Part shown: positions 25,422 through 33,320 of the stretch, in pieces
Layout of the letters: each line of letters begins with the position of its first letter
How positions within the stretch are numbered: the first letter of the stretch is position 1
Assembly: GCF_920987055.1 (NCBI RefSeq)
Contig: NZ_CAKLBX010000003.1
Span: forward strand, 186,001 to 250,000
Reading direction: 5' to 3'
Source of the DNA: Novosphingobium sp. CECT 9465
Lineage (GTDB): Bacteria > Pseudomonadota > Alphaproteobacteria > Sphingomonadales > Sphingomonadaceae
Length of the DNA stretch: 64,000 nt
Notes under the pieces: generated by a model
Databases searched by the model: none
The model's input: the letters and a program-made list of their open reading frames with translations, nothing else
What the model was told of the DNA's origin: nothing
Translations under genes and position numbers: made by a program

Positions 25422-25751
25422 CTACTTTTCGGGAACGCGGCCCAGGAGCTGCGAGATCAGCCGGTTGATCGGCTGCCGAAGCTGGTGAGGAGCAGCGATC
25501 CGATCTTCCTCAAGCTTGGTAGTAAGGTCGGCCGGGACCTCCGCATACTGCCCGGCGATCGCGACGAGTTCTTGCGCTGCGACAAGATCGCGCCAGACAT
25601 TACCTCGCCAGAGCCGCACTTCGGGCTCTCGCTGAATCACCGGCGTCCCGAACACCGTGATGAAGTAGGTGTCGAGCCCGGAATCCCAGCCCACCGCAAC
25701 CTCGAACAGGTCAGCACGGTACGGCAGCGGCATTAGCGAATACCGGCTCAT
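25422..25751 (-). CDS. conserved plasmid protein of unknown function
   Basis: The protein has about 109 residues from MSRYSLMPLPYRADLFEVAVGWDSGLDTYFITVFGTP, then NVWRDLVAAQELVAIAGQYAEVPADLTTKLEEDR. It starts 4 nt after the DUF3768 stop, so the two are probably co-translated. The N-terminal part looks beta-rich and the C-terminal part helical. The gene pairs with DUF3768 in plasmid housekeeping blocks as far as I recall. No activity is known; an upstream extension to 25973 is a frame shadow. Confidence 0.6.
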   Translation of the reverse strand: MSRYSLMPLPYRADLFEVAVGWDSGLDTYFITVFGTPVIQREPEVRLWRGNVWRDLVAAQELVAIAGQYAEVPADLTTKLEEDRIAAPHQLRQPINRLISQLLGRVPEK

Positions 25752-25755
25752 CACG

Positions 25756-26163
25756 TCACCAATCGCTCGCGAGCATGATGGTGACGATGCGGAAGCTCTG
25801 CTCTGCATCCCACGGCGTTTCCGAACCCCACAAAAATGTCCCGTCGTTCGCATAGACGTCGACCTTCCAGAAGATCTTGTGCCCCTGGAATTCGACCACG
25901 CCAAAATCGCGCTCGCCATGCGGGTCGTTACCGGGTTCGATCGGGGTCTCGTTGATGAGTTTGCGAATGGCACGCTGGCCCAGCATCAGATTGAGCTGGC
26001 GGGTGCCGGGATCGTCCGCATCACCCGCGAGGATATCTGCAAGGGCACGGGTGAAAATAGTGCGCGAGGTGGGCAATGAACCTGCGCGGGCAGCGTCGTT
26101 GAGCCGGGCAATCTCGGCACTGTGGTCAACGGCAGGCGGCGTGGATTGAGCAAGCTGGGTCAT
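25756..26163 (-). CDS. DUF3768 family protein
   Basis: This 135-residue protein has the DUF3768 core: ARAGSLPTSRTIFTRALADILAG, then GNDPHGERDFGVVEFQGHKIFWKVDVYAND, then GSETPWDAEQSFRIVTIMLASDW. The conserved DPHGERDFG and FWK motifs make the family call secure. The family is found on alphaproteobacterial plasmids and phage-like elements; its function is unknown. Copy 4 of the purine leader element lies 36 nt upstream. Confidence 0.88.
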   Translation of the reverse strand: MTQLAQSTPPAVDHSAEIARLNDAARAGSLPTSRTIFTRALADILAGDADDPGTRQLNLMLGQRAIRKLINETPIEPGNDPHGERDFGVVEFQGHKIFWKVDVYANDGTFLWGSETPWDAEQSFRIVTIMLASDW

Positions 26164-26199
26164 GGGTTCTTCCTTTCAAAATTGATCCCCCGCCGACTG

Positions 26200-26216
26200 C
26201 CCCCTCCCCTCCGCTG
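26200..26216 (-). promoter_or_regulatory. purine-rich leader element, copy 4
   Basis: The sense strand reads CAGCGGAGGGGAGGGGG. It lies upstream of DUF3768, between divergent genes, so it could also influence the plus-strand gene at 26272. Confidence 0.45.
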
Positions 26217-26271
26217 TCAGGTTGACGGGGCCTGAGCGTTCACGCTACGTTCTTTCGGAAAGGATCTCTCC

Positions 26272-26760
26272 ATGCCCGCTTCCAGCCACCTCGACCGTTT
26301 CGATCTCGACATCGTGCTTCGCGATGCCTCATGCGACATGAACCTGCAGCCGGTGCGACGGGCGATCGCGGCGCTATGCATCGGGGTCAGCGTGGACGAT
26401 GCTTACCTGTCGGTGCGAGAATTGCGCGAAGCGGTGTCACTCGTGCATGAAAATGCGCCCGGCGGGCGTGCAAAGCTCGCCGGGATCCTCAGCACCCAGT
26501 GTGACGATTTCCAGCGGGCGATCTACTACTGCCTCGCTGGGCGCGGCGTGGTCGAGATGGCCGAGGCGATGGATTGGTTACTAACGCTCCTCAAGGCGCG
26601 CGGGCGCACCGCAGCCTGGCTCAGCCGCTCACGCGTTCGGCGCAAGGATCTGGTTTCGCCTTATGTCGCCGAAGCCCCGGACGGCCCGCTCGTGTCGGCC
26701 AGCCCCGATTTCGAATTGGGGCAATCGTGGTACGTCGAGCGGGGCCCTGAGCCTTACTGA
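26272..26760 (+). CDS. conserved helical plasmid protein, function unknown
   Basis: This 162-residue protein is preceded by GAAAGGA. It has a helical core (NLQPVRRAIAALCIGVSVDDAYLSVRELREAVSLVHE, then FQRAIYYCLAGRGVVEMAEAMDWLLTLL) and a basic stretch AWLSRSRVRRKDLV. No catalytic motif or membrane segment is seen. It is one of the few plus-strand genes in this block. Family not recognised. Confidence 0.5.
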   Translation: MPASSHLDRFDLDIVLRDASCDMNLQPVRRAIAALCIGVSVDDAYLSVRELREAVSLVHENAPGGRAKLAGILSTQCDDFQRAIYYCLAGRGVVEMAEAMDWLLTLLKARGRTAAWLSRSRVRRKDLVSPYVAEAPDGPLVSASPDFELGQSWYVERGPEPY

Positions 26761-26763
26761 CCT

Positions 26764-26988
26764 TCAAGGGTCATCGTCATTGCAGGTGAGGACCCGCGAG
26801 ACGGTGCGGCCCGGTGCCGCCTTGCTCGCCAGGACCACGCGGAACGGCTGCAGGGGATTGCCGGTCTTCACCACGGCGGTATCGCTCTGGACATGCTCGG
26901 CGACTTTGGTTGCAATCCGGTTGGCGTTTTCGATGCTGCAGAGGCGCGCGCGCTTGGACGAGCACGCAGGAGGGGCGGGTTCGGTCAT
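26764..26988 (-). CDS. small basic protein, function unknown
   Basis: The protein has about 74 residues from MTEPAPPACSSKRARLC. A GTG at 27015 that overlaps the upstream stop (GTGA) is an alternative start. The middle (ENANRIATKVAEHVQSDTAVVKTGNPLQPFRVVLA) is regular enough to be a small fold. It is last in the 27.6-26.8 kb minus-strand run. Support is context and composition only. Confidence 0.4.
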   Translation of the reverse strand: MTEPAPPACSSKRARLCSIENANRIATKVAEHVQSDTAVVKTGNPLQPFRVVLASKAAPGRTVSRVLTCNDDDP

Positions 26989-27011
26989 GGCGCTGCTCAC
27001 TTGATGCCGGG

Positions 27012-27608
27012 TCACGGCGCCGCCGATGGCGGAACGATCGTCCAGGCACGGCTCATCAGCTTGCTGATCTTCACGCCGACCCCATCGCCAACGCGGCGCA
27101 GGATGGTCTTCCTGCCCGACTGGACCACCCGAAAACTCCTTTCGCTGTGCCCATCGGTAAACGTCAGCGGCTCGGCGAGCACCAGCATGTCACCCGGCGC
27201 CGGCTTGCGGCGCGAAGTCAACGCGAGGCGCTGGCGGCAGTGCTCTCGCCACTGGGCGGCATATTCGTTGCCGGGTGGCCCCAGCAAGTCGAGGATCGAG
27301 GCCGGACAGTCATAGTTGTATGGCCCCATGGTTTCGCTCATGTCCTTGTAGCCGAACTCCTCTCCGCTCCGTGCGCCGGGATTCCACTTCACCAAACAGA
27401 TGATGGCGAAAATCTCGCGCGGACTCTCGGAATCGTAGCTCTGGCAAGCTGCATAATAGGCGCCCGAGCGAACGGTCGACTTAAGGACCCGGAGGCCCGT
27501 CGCCCGCCCTTTCTCGGGGTCGGGCGGGTAGGTGCATTGATTGTCGAGATAGGCTTTTGGCGTGGCGAACGGAGCCATGCCGCCGCGAGACAAGAACAGC
27601 CAACCCAT
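27012..27608 (-). CDS. conserved plasmid protein (DUF6927-like)
   Basis: This 198-residue protein begins MGWLFLSRGG after AGGAGA, with an ATG at good distance. A mixed alpha/beta body follows (GAYYAACQSYDSESPREIFAIICLVKW) and ends KILIRR-like KTILRRVGDGVGVKISKLMSRAW. The MGWLF start recalls DUF6927 members of alphaproteobacterial plasmids, from memory. The function is unknown. It precedes the small gene at 26988 and follows the gene at 28276 on the same strand, likely one transcript. Confidence 0.6.
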   Translation of the reverse strand: MGWLFLSRGGMAPFATPKAYLDNQCTYPPDPEKGRATGLRVLKSTVRSGAYYAACQSYDSESPREIFAIICLVKWNPGARSGEEFGYKDMSETMGPYNYDCPASILDLLGPPGNEYAAQWREHCRQRLALTSRRKPAPGDMLVLAEPLTFTDGHSERSFRVVQSGRKTILRRVGDGVGVKISKLMSRAWTIVPPSAAP

Positions 27609-27619
27609 GGGCTTGTCTC

Positions 27620-28276
27620 CTAGACGAGCGCCTGTTGGCGCGGATTGATGGAAAGGCCGGTCTCGCGGACGACGAGCGCGCGGAAACTCTGCGGCGCGGC
27701 GAGCACGGCAATGTCACAGAAGTGGTTGCGGTCCCCGAGATAGTCCTGACGGCCCTTGCAGCGACGAAACATCACCTCCCGGCCAGGACGGATGCAGGGG
27801 ATCGAGACCTGCACGTAGATCTCGTCGCCATGGAGCGTGATTTCGCCCGAAACCGCTGGACCGGCAAAATTGCCGCGCAGGTCGTACTGGTCGGGCTCCA
27901 GCCCAAGATGGCGCGCCGCCACCCGCAGCGCCGAGCGCGCTTCACGATGGAAGGCGCGCTTGGCTTCAGGATCATAACCGATCCCGCGGCGAGCAAGAGC
28001 GACGAGAGCCGGTTTCGACTTGAGTTCATCGATCTTGGCGAGGCACTGGCGGCGCAGTGGCACATCCTCGGCGAAGGTCACATCAGGTGCGTAGCCCAGC
28101 GCAATGCGTCCGACATGGCGGGCGAGCAAGATGGTCGCGGGATCGCGGGCCGGGTCGATCCCGGCATTACGCGCGTCCTGCATGGCATCGACGACGGCTT
28201 GGGTCGCGGTCGGAATGGTCGCCAGCGCGTCGGGCTGCAGGGCACGGCGATAGCGGAAGTCGAGATCGTAGTTCAT
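27620..28276 (-). CDS. conserved plasmid protein of unknown function
   Basis: The protein has about 218 residues from MNYDLDFRYRRALQPDALAT. It contains ILLARHVGRIALGYAPDVTFAEDVPLRRQCLAKIDEL and a beta-rich VSGEITLHGDEIYVQVSIPCIRPGREVMFRRCKGRQDY. No enzyme motif is seen. The stop lies 11 nt before the next gene, so they are co-transcribed. The upstream extension to 28309 lacks support. Family not recognised. Confidence 0.55.
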   Translation of the reverse strand: MNYDLDFRYRRALQPDALATIPTATQAVVDAMQDARNAGIDPARDPATILLARHVGRIALGYAPDVTFAEDVPLRRQCLAKIDELKSKPALVALARRGIGYDPEAKRAFHREARSALRVAARHLGLEPDQYDLRGNFAGPAVSGEITLHGDEIYVQVSIPCIRPGREVMFRRCKGRQDYLGDRNHFCDIAVLAAPQSFRALVVRETGLSINPRQQALV

Positions 28277-28315
28277 CGGCGAAGTCTCCCTTTGCGCCCC
28301 CTGGCGCATCAGGCT

Positions 28316-28335
28316 CCCACCCCCTCCCCTTCCCG
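28316..28335 (-). promoter_or_regulatory. purine-rich leader element, copy 5
   Basis: The sense strand reads CGGGAAGGGGAGGGGGTGGG. It is 39 nt upstream of the ATG at 28276 and downstream of the ardC stop. Confidence 0.45.
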
Positions 28336-28378
28336 CTTCGCATGCGAGCGGGCTCGAGGAGCCGCACTCGCGTTGCCG

Positions 28379-29277
28379 TCAGGCCGCCTCCTTGAGCTCG
28401 CCGCCAAGGGCAGGGTCAAACTGGCGCAACCATTTGACCGCCTGTTCCGCCTTGGCCGCCGCGTGCAGGATCGCGGTCTTGTCGCCGCGCAGGATCTTCA
28501 TCCAGTGATGGATGTAAGAGGCATGGCTATCGTGGACCTCGTTGGGGAGGCCATATTCAGCGCAGAGCGTTGCTTGGGTCAGGCTGGCCACGATTTCTTC
28601 GAAAGCGTAAGCGTCATCCCCAAACCGCTTGCCGAACTGGCGGTTCAGCCGCTTGGCACTCCCTGTGGCATGACCAAGCTCATGGTAGGGGTCGAGAAGT
28701 AAGCTTCGATCGAATGGAACGCTTGGCGGTGCGGCAGGGTCACGGTGTCGGTGCTGGGTGTGTAATGCGCGCTGTTGCCGCCATGAATCACGCGGATCGG
28801 GATCGCGTCGAGAAAGCCCTGAACCCCTGCCGAGAGTTCTCCGATCGCCTTGGGGTCGAGTGGCTCGGGATAGTAGTGCATGGGCAGGCCTTCGATCTGC
28901 GAGGCGTTGAAGACGTGGTTCCACTTCATGAAGCGGACGGTCTTTTCGGTCGTTTCACCGGTTTGGCGATCGGTGTCGGTCTTGCGGGCCGAGCTGTAGA
29001 ACACGCTGAACGATCCGCTCTCGCCCTTGCGGACATGGGCGCCAAGTTCGGCAGCCTGCCTGAAAGTCATCCAGTAGGGGCTGGCGTAACCCTGGCTTTC
29101 GGCGACGGCCCAGAGGAAGAACGTGTTGATCCCCGAATAGGGAACCCCGTTGTGGCGGAGCGGCCGTGTGCTTGTCGATGTCCAGGGCTTGAGCCAGGGG
29201 GCGGTGCCAGCGGCGATTTTCTCAAGAATCAGGTCGGTGATGACCTGCGCGACGTCGGGTTTTGGATGGCGGGTCAT
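28379..29277 (-). pseudogene. ardC: ArdC antirestriction protein, frameshifted
   Basis: The first frame (from 29277) gives the ArdC N-terminal ssDNA-binding part: VAQVITDLILEKIAAGTAPWLKPW, YSGINTFFLW, GSFSVFYSS. It runs to HSIEAYFSTPTM and then loses sense. The other frame carries the metalloprotease motif HELGH and continues ATGSAKRLNRQFGKRFGDDAYAFEEIVASL to a stop at 28379. Inserting one base near 28687-28692 (a C-run in the sense strand) would restore a protein of about 299 residues. ArdC lets incoming DNA evade restriction. Its start overlaps the GHKL gene stop (ATGA). Confidence 0.85.
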
Positions 29278-30938
29278 TGCGCCGAGCCCTCCTGCGCGAG
29301 ATCGAGCGAAAGGTCGGAAGCGGTGCTCGACCAGCTAAGACGCAGTGTCCGTCCGTGCGGGATGCGCCAGGCTACACGGTCGGCGAAGGCCATGCGGATG
29401 CCAGCAAGGATGGCAGCGTCCTCGCCTTCGAGGATGGCATGGGCGCGCACCGCAGCATCGTGGCGGAAGCGAGTTTCCTGGGTATCGTAGCTGTCCGCGT
29501 CGGAATCGTCCGAGGGCGAGAACACCGCATCGATGATGAGATCGGTGAGGTCGTCCGGGCCAAGCGCGGTGGTCCGCGTCAGTGCAATGCGCGCGCAGTC
29601 GGGATCGCCCCAGGAGTCAGGGTCGTCTAGAATCGCAAAATCGGTCTCGAGATCGAGCCGCCGGTCGTGCTGGTCGGTCAGTTCGATCGTGATCGCGTCG
29701 GGGCGCAGGGTGACCGCGTCGGCTTCGTCTGCGGGCGCGCCGCCATCGAAGGTGAAGCACTCCCCGGTGCGCACGAAGGCCGGGAGGGCATCGTACCAGC
29801 GATAGCCGATGAAATTGGTGATCGGCTCGTAGAAGGCACGCGGCTCAGGGCCGCCCAGACAGTGCATCTCGCCGCAGTTCGAGCGCCGCAAAGCGCGGCC
29901 GAAGGTGACCGCATCGAAGGAGTCGGTGTCATCGTAGATCGCCGCGCCAGGCTCGAGGTCGGCAAACCGCGGCACCTCGCGGTAGCTGTCGCGGGCGAGC
30001 GTCGGGTACCACAGCGGTAATTGCCGCGCCGCCTGCGGGAAGTCGTCGTGATACAAGCTCGCTTCGATCCAGTTCTCGAAGCTCAGGCGGTGGAACGGTT
30101 CCTCGCGGATGACCAAAAAGATTGCCTCGCGGCAGAGTGCCACGAGCCGGTCGAGCGCGGCGTTGCGGTAGATTTCCTTGCGGGCGGGCAGCACCAAGAC
30201 GAGATCGGGCGCGTCGATGACGTCGACCTGCACGGACCACTGGGTGTGATGGACTTCCTTTACGACCGGGAAGGCGTGTTTGAGGGTCACGCCGTGGAAG
30301 TTGAGCGTCGCCACGTGCGGCGAGTGCCGGTCGCGGAACACGCCGATCCGGAACCCCTCCCGCTCGATGACCTTGTGCGCGTCGGCGAGGAAATCGGCGC
30401 GGGCGAGGTCCTTGCCATTGTAACTGACCGAGAGCGGCAGGAACCGGGCGGCTGCCTCGACGCAGCGTTCGAGCTTGCCGTCAGGCTGCGGATCGAACCG
30501 GAAGGCGATTGTCGTGCCGCGCGGCCCGTCGAAGGGCAGCACATCGATGTCGGCCTCGCCGGTCCAGGCATCGCCCGTGATCGCCAGCGAGAACGCGCCG
30601 TCCGCGCTCCGCGAACTGACCACGGTGTCGCGGCCAGCAAGGCTGAAGAAGCCCATGCCTGCCGGGTCTTCGCGGGCACGGCACTCGTCGGGCCAATCGG
30701 ATGCCCCGAGCGAGAGGAGGTCGACCGAGTCGGCGATCCCGGCGCCGTCATCGCTCACCGTGATGAGGCATGCGTCCGCCGTGTGATCGGCGGTGACGGT
30801 GATGCGGCCCGCGCCTGCGCGGCGGGCATTCTGGAAGAGTTCGTTGAAGATGTCGTCGAGGGTCCCGTTGAAGATCCGGGTGACCTTCGAGATCGCCTCG
30901 GGGGAGACCCGGGCGCGCAGCTTGGTGATCATGGTCAT
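29274..30938 (-). CDS. GHKL-type ATPase (HSP90/histidine-kinase-like fold)
   Basis: This 554-residue protein starts MTMITKLRARVSPEAISKV. The N-box is DDIFNELFQNARRAGAGRITV, the G1 box is SDDGAGI and the G2 box is GMGFFSL, so it binds ATP in a Bergerat fold. There is no kinase His-phosphotransfer domain. The remaining 350 residues resemble MutL/HSP90-like middle domains only in outline. It is encoded between the ParB-like gene and ardC with a 4-nt overlap to ardC. It is a recurrent neighbour of ParB-like genes in plasmid housekeeping blocks. Role unknown. Confidence 0.8.
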   Translation of the reverse strand: MTMITKLRARVSPEAISKVTRIFNGTLDDIFNELFQNARRAGAGRITVTADHTADACLITVSDDGAGIADSVDLLSLGASDWPDECRAREDPAGMGFFSLAGRDTVVSSRSADGAFSLAITGDAWTGEADIDVLPFDGPRGTTIAFRFDPQPDGKLERCVEAAARFLPLSVSYNGKDLARADFLADAHKVIEREGFRIGVFRDRHSPHVATLNFHGVTLKHAFPVVKEVHHTQWSVQVDVIDAPDLVLVLPARKEIYRNAALDRLVALCREAIFLVIREEPFHRLSFENWIEASLYHDDFPQAARQLPLWYPTLARDSYREVPRFADLEPGAAIYDDTDSFDAVTFGRALRRSNCGEMHCLGGPEPRAFYEPITNFIGYRWYDALPAFVRTGECFTFDGGAPADEADAVTLRPDAITIELTDQHDRRLDLETDFAILDDPDSWGDPDCARIALTRTTALGPDDLTDLIIDAVFSPSDDSDADSYDTQETRFRHDAAVRAHAILEGEDAAILAGIRMAFADRVAWRIPHGRTLRLSWSSTASDLSLDLAQEGSAQ

Positions 30939-31013
30939 GAGGTGGTTCCTGGATGGACCGGCACGCTGCCGCAGATCGCAACGGATGCGCGGGCAGCGTG
31001 CCGGCAAGGCTGG

Positions 31014-33065
31014 TCAGGCGTCGACGGTCTCGTCGGCTTGGGCGTCCTGTTCTTCGGCAGGTTCGAGGTCGCCCGCATCGCTGTCTGGTTCGTGCTCGAC
31101 CGGCGCTTCGTCATCAGGCTCGCTCGCGGCGAGCACTCGGAAGCGCATGGCCTCGGGCACCCAGGCGAGAGCGGCTTCCTTGACCTCGGGAGCGACGATG
31201 GTTTCGCCCGCGAACAGCTTCTCGCAGGATGCCGAGAGGTCACCCTTCTTCGATCCCATGAAGCTCGCCGCCATGGTCGGGCCGCCGACTTCGGTCACGT
31301 GCGCGAGCAGCGCCTGCTTGCTCACGCGGTCGAAGTAATTGGCTGAGGTAGGACGCCAGTGGCTGGCGACATTGATTCCCATCAGCGCGGCAAGATGATC
31401 GTGAAGATCGATCGGCTCGGGGCCGGACTGACCGGCTTTCTTGTCGATCCCCATGCTGGCTTCCAGCGTCTTGGCCATGCACCAGGCTAGCCAGCTGGCC
31501 TTGGCATCATCGTCGAGCGCACTGAACGCCGAGAACCGGTCGACCGTGCGGTGATGTTCGGTCCACGACAGGTCGAGCGTCTCGCGCATATCGGCCATCA
31601 GCGTATGCGCAGGATTTTCCGGATAGTTGGCGAGGTAGAGTGAGGGTGATGGCGCGCGGATCGTCGTGCCGAGAGCCTGTGCGCTATAAAGTGCGCGGGA
31701 GTCGGCAATCGCGAAGATCAGGTAGTCGAGCGCGATGGCCGGGTTCGATGCAAGGTTGATCGCCAGGATGTCGCGGCGCTGCACGGCGAGCTCCTCGACC
31801 AGCTTCTGCGATAGCGGCTTGGGCGCCGAAGCGGCGCTGCCCCCCTCCCCTGCTCCGCTGGCACCCTCGCCCGCGTCGGACCCGCGCCCCTTGCGCCGTT
31901 CGAGCGGTTTGTCGCTGTAGAGGCCGCTGGCGACGGCGGGCTGGCCATCGGCTCCGATGATGACGAAGCAGCCCAGATTGGCCTTCATTTCCTCGGGGAT
32001 GACAGGCGGCTTGTCATGGAGCGCGTCATAGGCGTTGGTTGCGGCATCCCAGCGTGCCTGGAAATCGGCAGCGGCCGCTTCGTCGTCGTCGTCGAGCGCT
32101 TCACTTTCCGCTTCGAGCGACGAAATCGTCTCGAGCAGGCGATCGGCTTCAGCTTGCTCATCCTCCGAAAGCGGAGCGGGCTCGAGATGGACCTGATGGA
32201 GATCTTCGGTAGCGCTGTAGGTGATGCGCGTCTCAAGGATCGGACGGACCCAGGCATAACCGGAGGTCGCGGCAACTTCGGTTGCGAAGGCCTGGAGCTT
32301 CTCGCCGGCGATACGCTGCGCAATCTCTGCGTCGATCCAGGTCTCGCCGCCGTCCTCGGTGAAGAGGTCGCGCTCGATCTTGCCGCCTGCGGCGAGGTAT
32401 TCGGCTTCGCTCGCGAGCTGGGCCATTGGCGAGGACGAACGGATCGCGCTGTGGGTGATCATCCGGCGGATGGAATCGGGCTGGTTGCCCTGCCAGCTAT
32501 TCGACAGTTCGTTCCAGACCATCATCTGGCGATCATGATTGGGCGTCGTCGCGTAGGCCTTGGCGACGTCAAGGGTGATCTTGCCCTCTTCGAGCGCCGC
32601 AAAGATCGGATCGGCAAGGTCGGCAAGCCGCAAGCGGCCTTCGATGAACCGGCGGGTGCGGCCGAACCGCTTGGCGATCGCATCGAGGTCGCTGCCCTCG
32701 TTGACGAAGTGCTTGTAAGCGCGGATCTCGTCGGTCGGCGTCATGTCGAGCCGGATGACGTTCTCGATGAGTGATAGCTCGGACTGTTCAGCCGCGTCGA
32801 TGTCGAGAACGCGGCAGGTAACGGGGTAATCCTTGGCGAGCTTGCCAGCCTCGAGGAGAAAGTTGAGTGCGCGCAGCCGGCGACCACCGGCGGTCACGTC
32901 GAACATGCCACGCTTCTTGGCCGGCGCCACGATCAGGTTCTGGAGAAGGCCCTTTGCCTCGATGTTGGCGGCGAGTTCCTCGATGAAGAGGTTGCTGTCG
33001 TTCTTGCGCACATTGGCATCGGACAAGCGCAGCTTGCCGAGCGGGATCATCTCGATATCGTTCAT
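31014..33065 (-). CDS. long ParB-like nuclease/partition-fold protein
   Basis: This 683-residue protein starts MNDIEMIPLGKLRLSDANVRK. The ParB N-terminal domain includes LLQNLIVAP, DVTAGGRRLRALNFLL (CTP-site-like GGRR) and SLIENVIR. A helix-turn-helix region follows (DLDAIAKRFGRTRRFIEGRLRLADL). The long C-terminal part is unique and ends in an acidic tail rich in D and E. It is much longer than partition ParB, and the plasmid has a separate parB at 48.7 kb, so its job is probably DNA processing or plasmid entry. A low-complexity EGASGAGEGGSAAS linker contains an in-frame copy of the purine element (31837-31853). Confidence 0.85.
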   Translation of the reverse strand: MNDIEMIPLGKLRLSDANVRKNDSNLFIEELAANIEAKGLLQNLIVAPAKKRGMFDVTAGGRRLRALNFLLEAGKLAKDYPVTCRVLDIDAAEQSELSLIENVIRLDMTPTDEIRAYKHFVNEGSDLDAIAKRFGRTRRFIEGRLRLADLADPIFAALEEGKITLDVAKAYATTPNHDRQMMVWNELSNSWQGNQPDSIRRMITHSAIRSSSPMAQLASEAEYLAAGGKIERDLFTEDGGETWIDAEIAQRIAGEKLQAFATEVAATSGYAWVRPILETRITYSATEDLHQVHLEPAPLSEDEQAEADRLLETISSLEAESEALDDDDEAAAADFQARWDAATNAYDALHDKPPVIPEEMKANLGCFVIIGADGQPAVASGLYSDKPLERRKGRGSDAGEGASGAGEGGSAASAPKPLSQKLVEELAVQRRDILAINLASNPAIALDYLIFAIADSRALYSAQALGTTIRAPSPSLYLANYPENPAHTLMADMRETLDLSWTEHHRTVDRFSAFSALDDDAKASWLAWCMAKTLEASMGIDKKAGQSGPEPIDLHDHLAALMGINVASHWRPTSANYFDRVSKQALLAHVTEVGGPTMAASFMGSKKGDLSASCEKLFAGETIVAPEVKEAALAWVPEAMRFRVLAASEPDDEAPVEHEPDSDAGDLEPAEEQDAQADETVDA

Positions 33066-33115
33066 GGGGGTGCTCCTGAAAGCCGGACTTGGCCGAGCCC
33101 TTCGGCTCGCCCCTT

Positions 33116-33135
33116 CCAGCCCCCCTCCCCTCACA
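33116..33135 (-). promoter_or_regulatory. purine-rich leader element, copy 6
   Basis: The sense strand reads TGTGAGGGGAGGGGGGCTGG. It is 50 nt upstream of the long ParB-like gene and matches copy 7 at 44691 in 18 of 20 positions. Confidence 0.5.
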
Positions 33136-33199
33136 GTTTCAGGGTTGTTCGGGTTCCCTGCGACAACTGCGGACGCAAAAGGCTTCTTGCTCGCTCCCG

Positions 33200-33228
33200 T
33201 GAGGCATAAATGCTGGATTTATGCCTCA
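33200..33228. repeat. perfect 12-bp inverted repeat between divergent promoters
   Basis: TGAGGCATAAAT (33200-33211) and ATTTATGCCTCA (33217-33228) flank GCTGG. It lies between the divergent ParB-like and wHTH genes, so terminator function is unlikely. An operator or recombination site is a better guess. Confidence 0.6.
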
Positions 33229-33261
33229 TGAAGAGGCAGCGAACGCGCCGCTTACAAGCAG

Positions 33262-33320
33262 TCTAACATCGCAATGGACTTTTAACACTAGTAATGTTAA
33301 ATAGGATGCATGGTGTTAGA
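33262..33320 (+). promoter_or_regulatory. nested dyad operator of the wHTH/nucleotidyltransferase pair
   Basis: TTTAACA (33281-33287)/TGTTAAA (33295-33301) and TCTAACA (33262-33268)/TGTTAGA (33314-33320) share one centre of symmetry at 33291. The outer right arm overlaps the first codons of the regulator gene. This is strong evidence for cooperative autorepression. Confidence 0.6.

Noticed and set aside
28379..28924. two separate genes for the ArdC region
   Set aside because: Neither part is complete and together they form one ArdC after a single-base correction.
33200..33228. dif/XerCD site
   Set aside because: The centre between the half-site-like parts is not 6 nt and the arms are perfectly symmetric, unlike dif.
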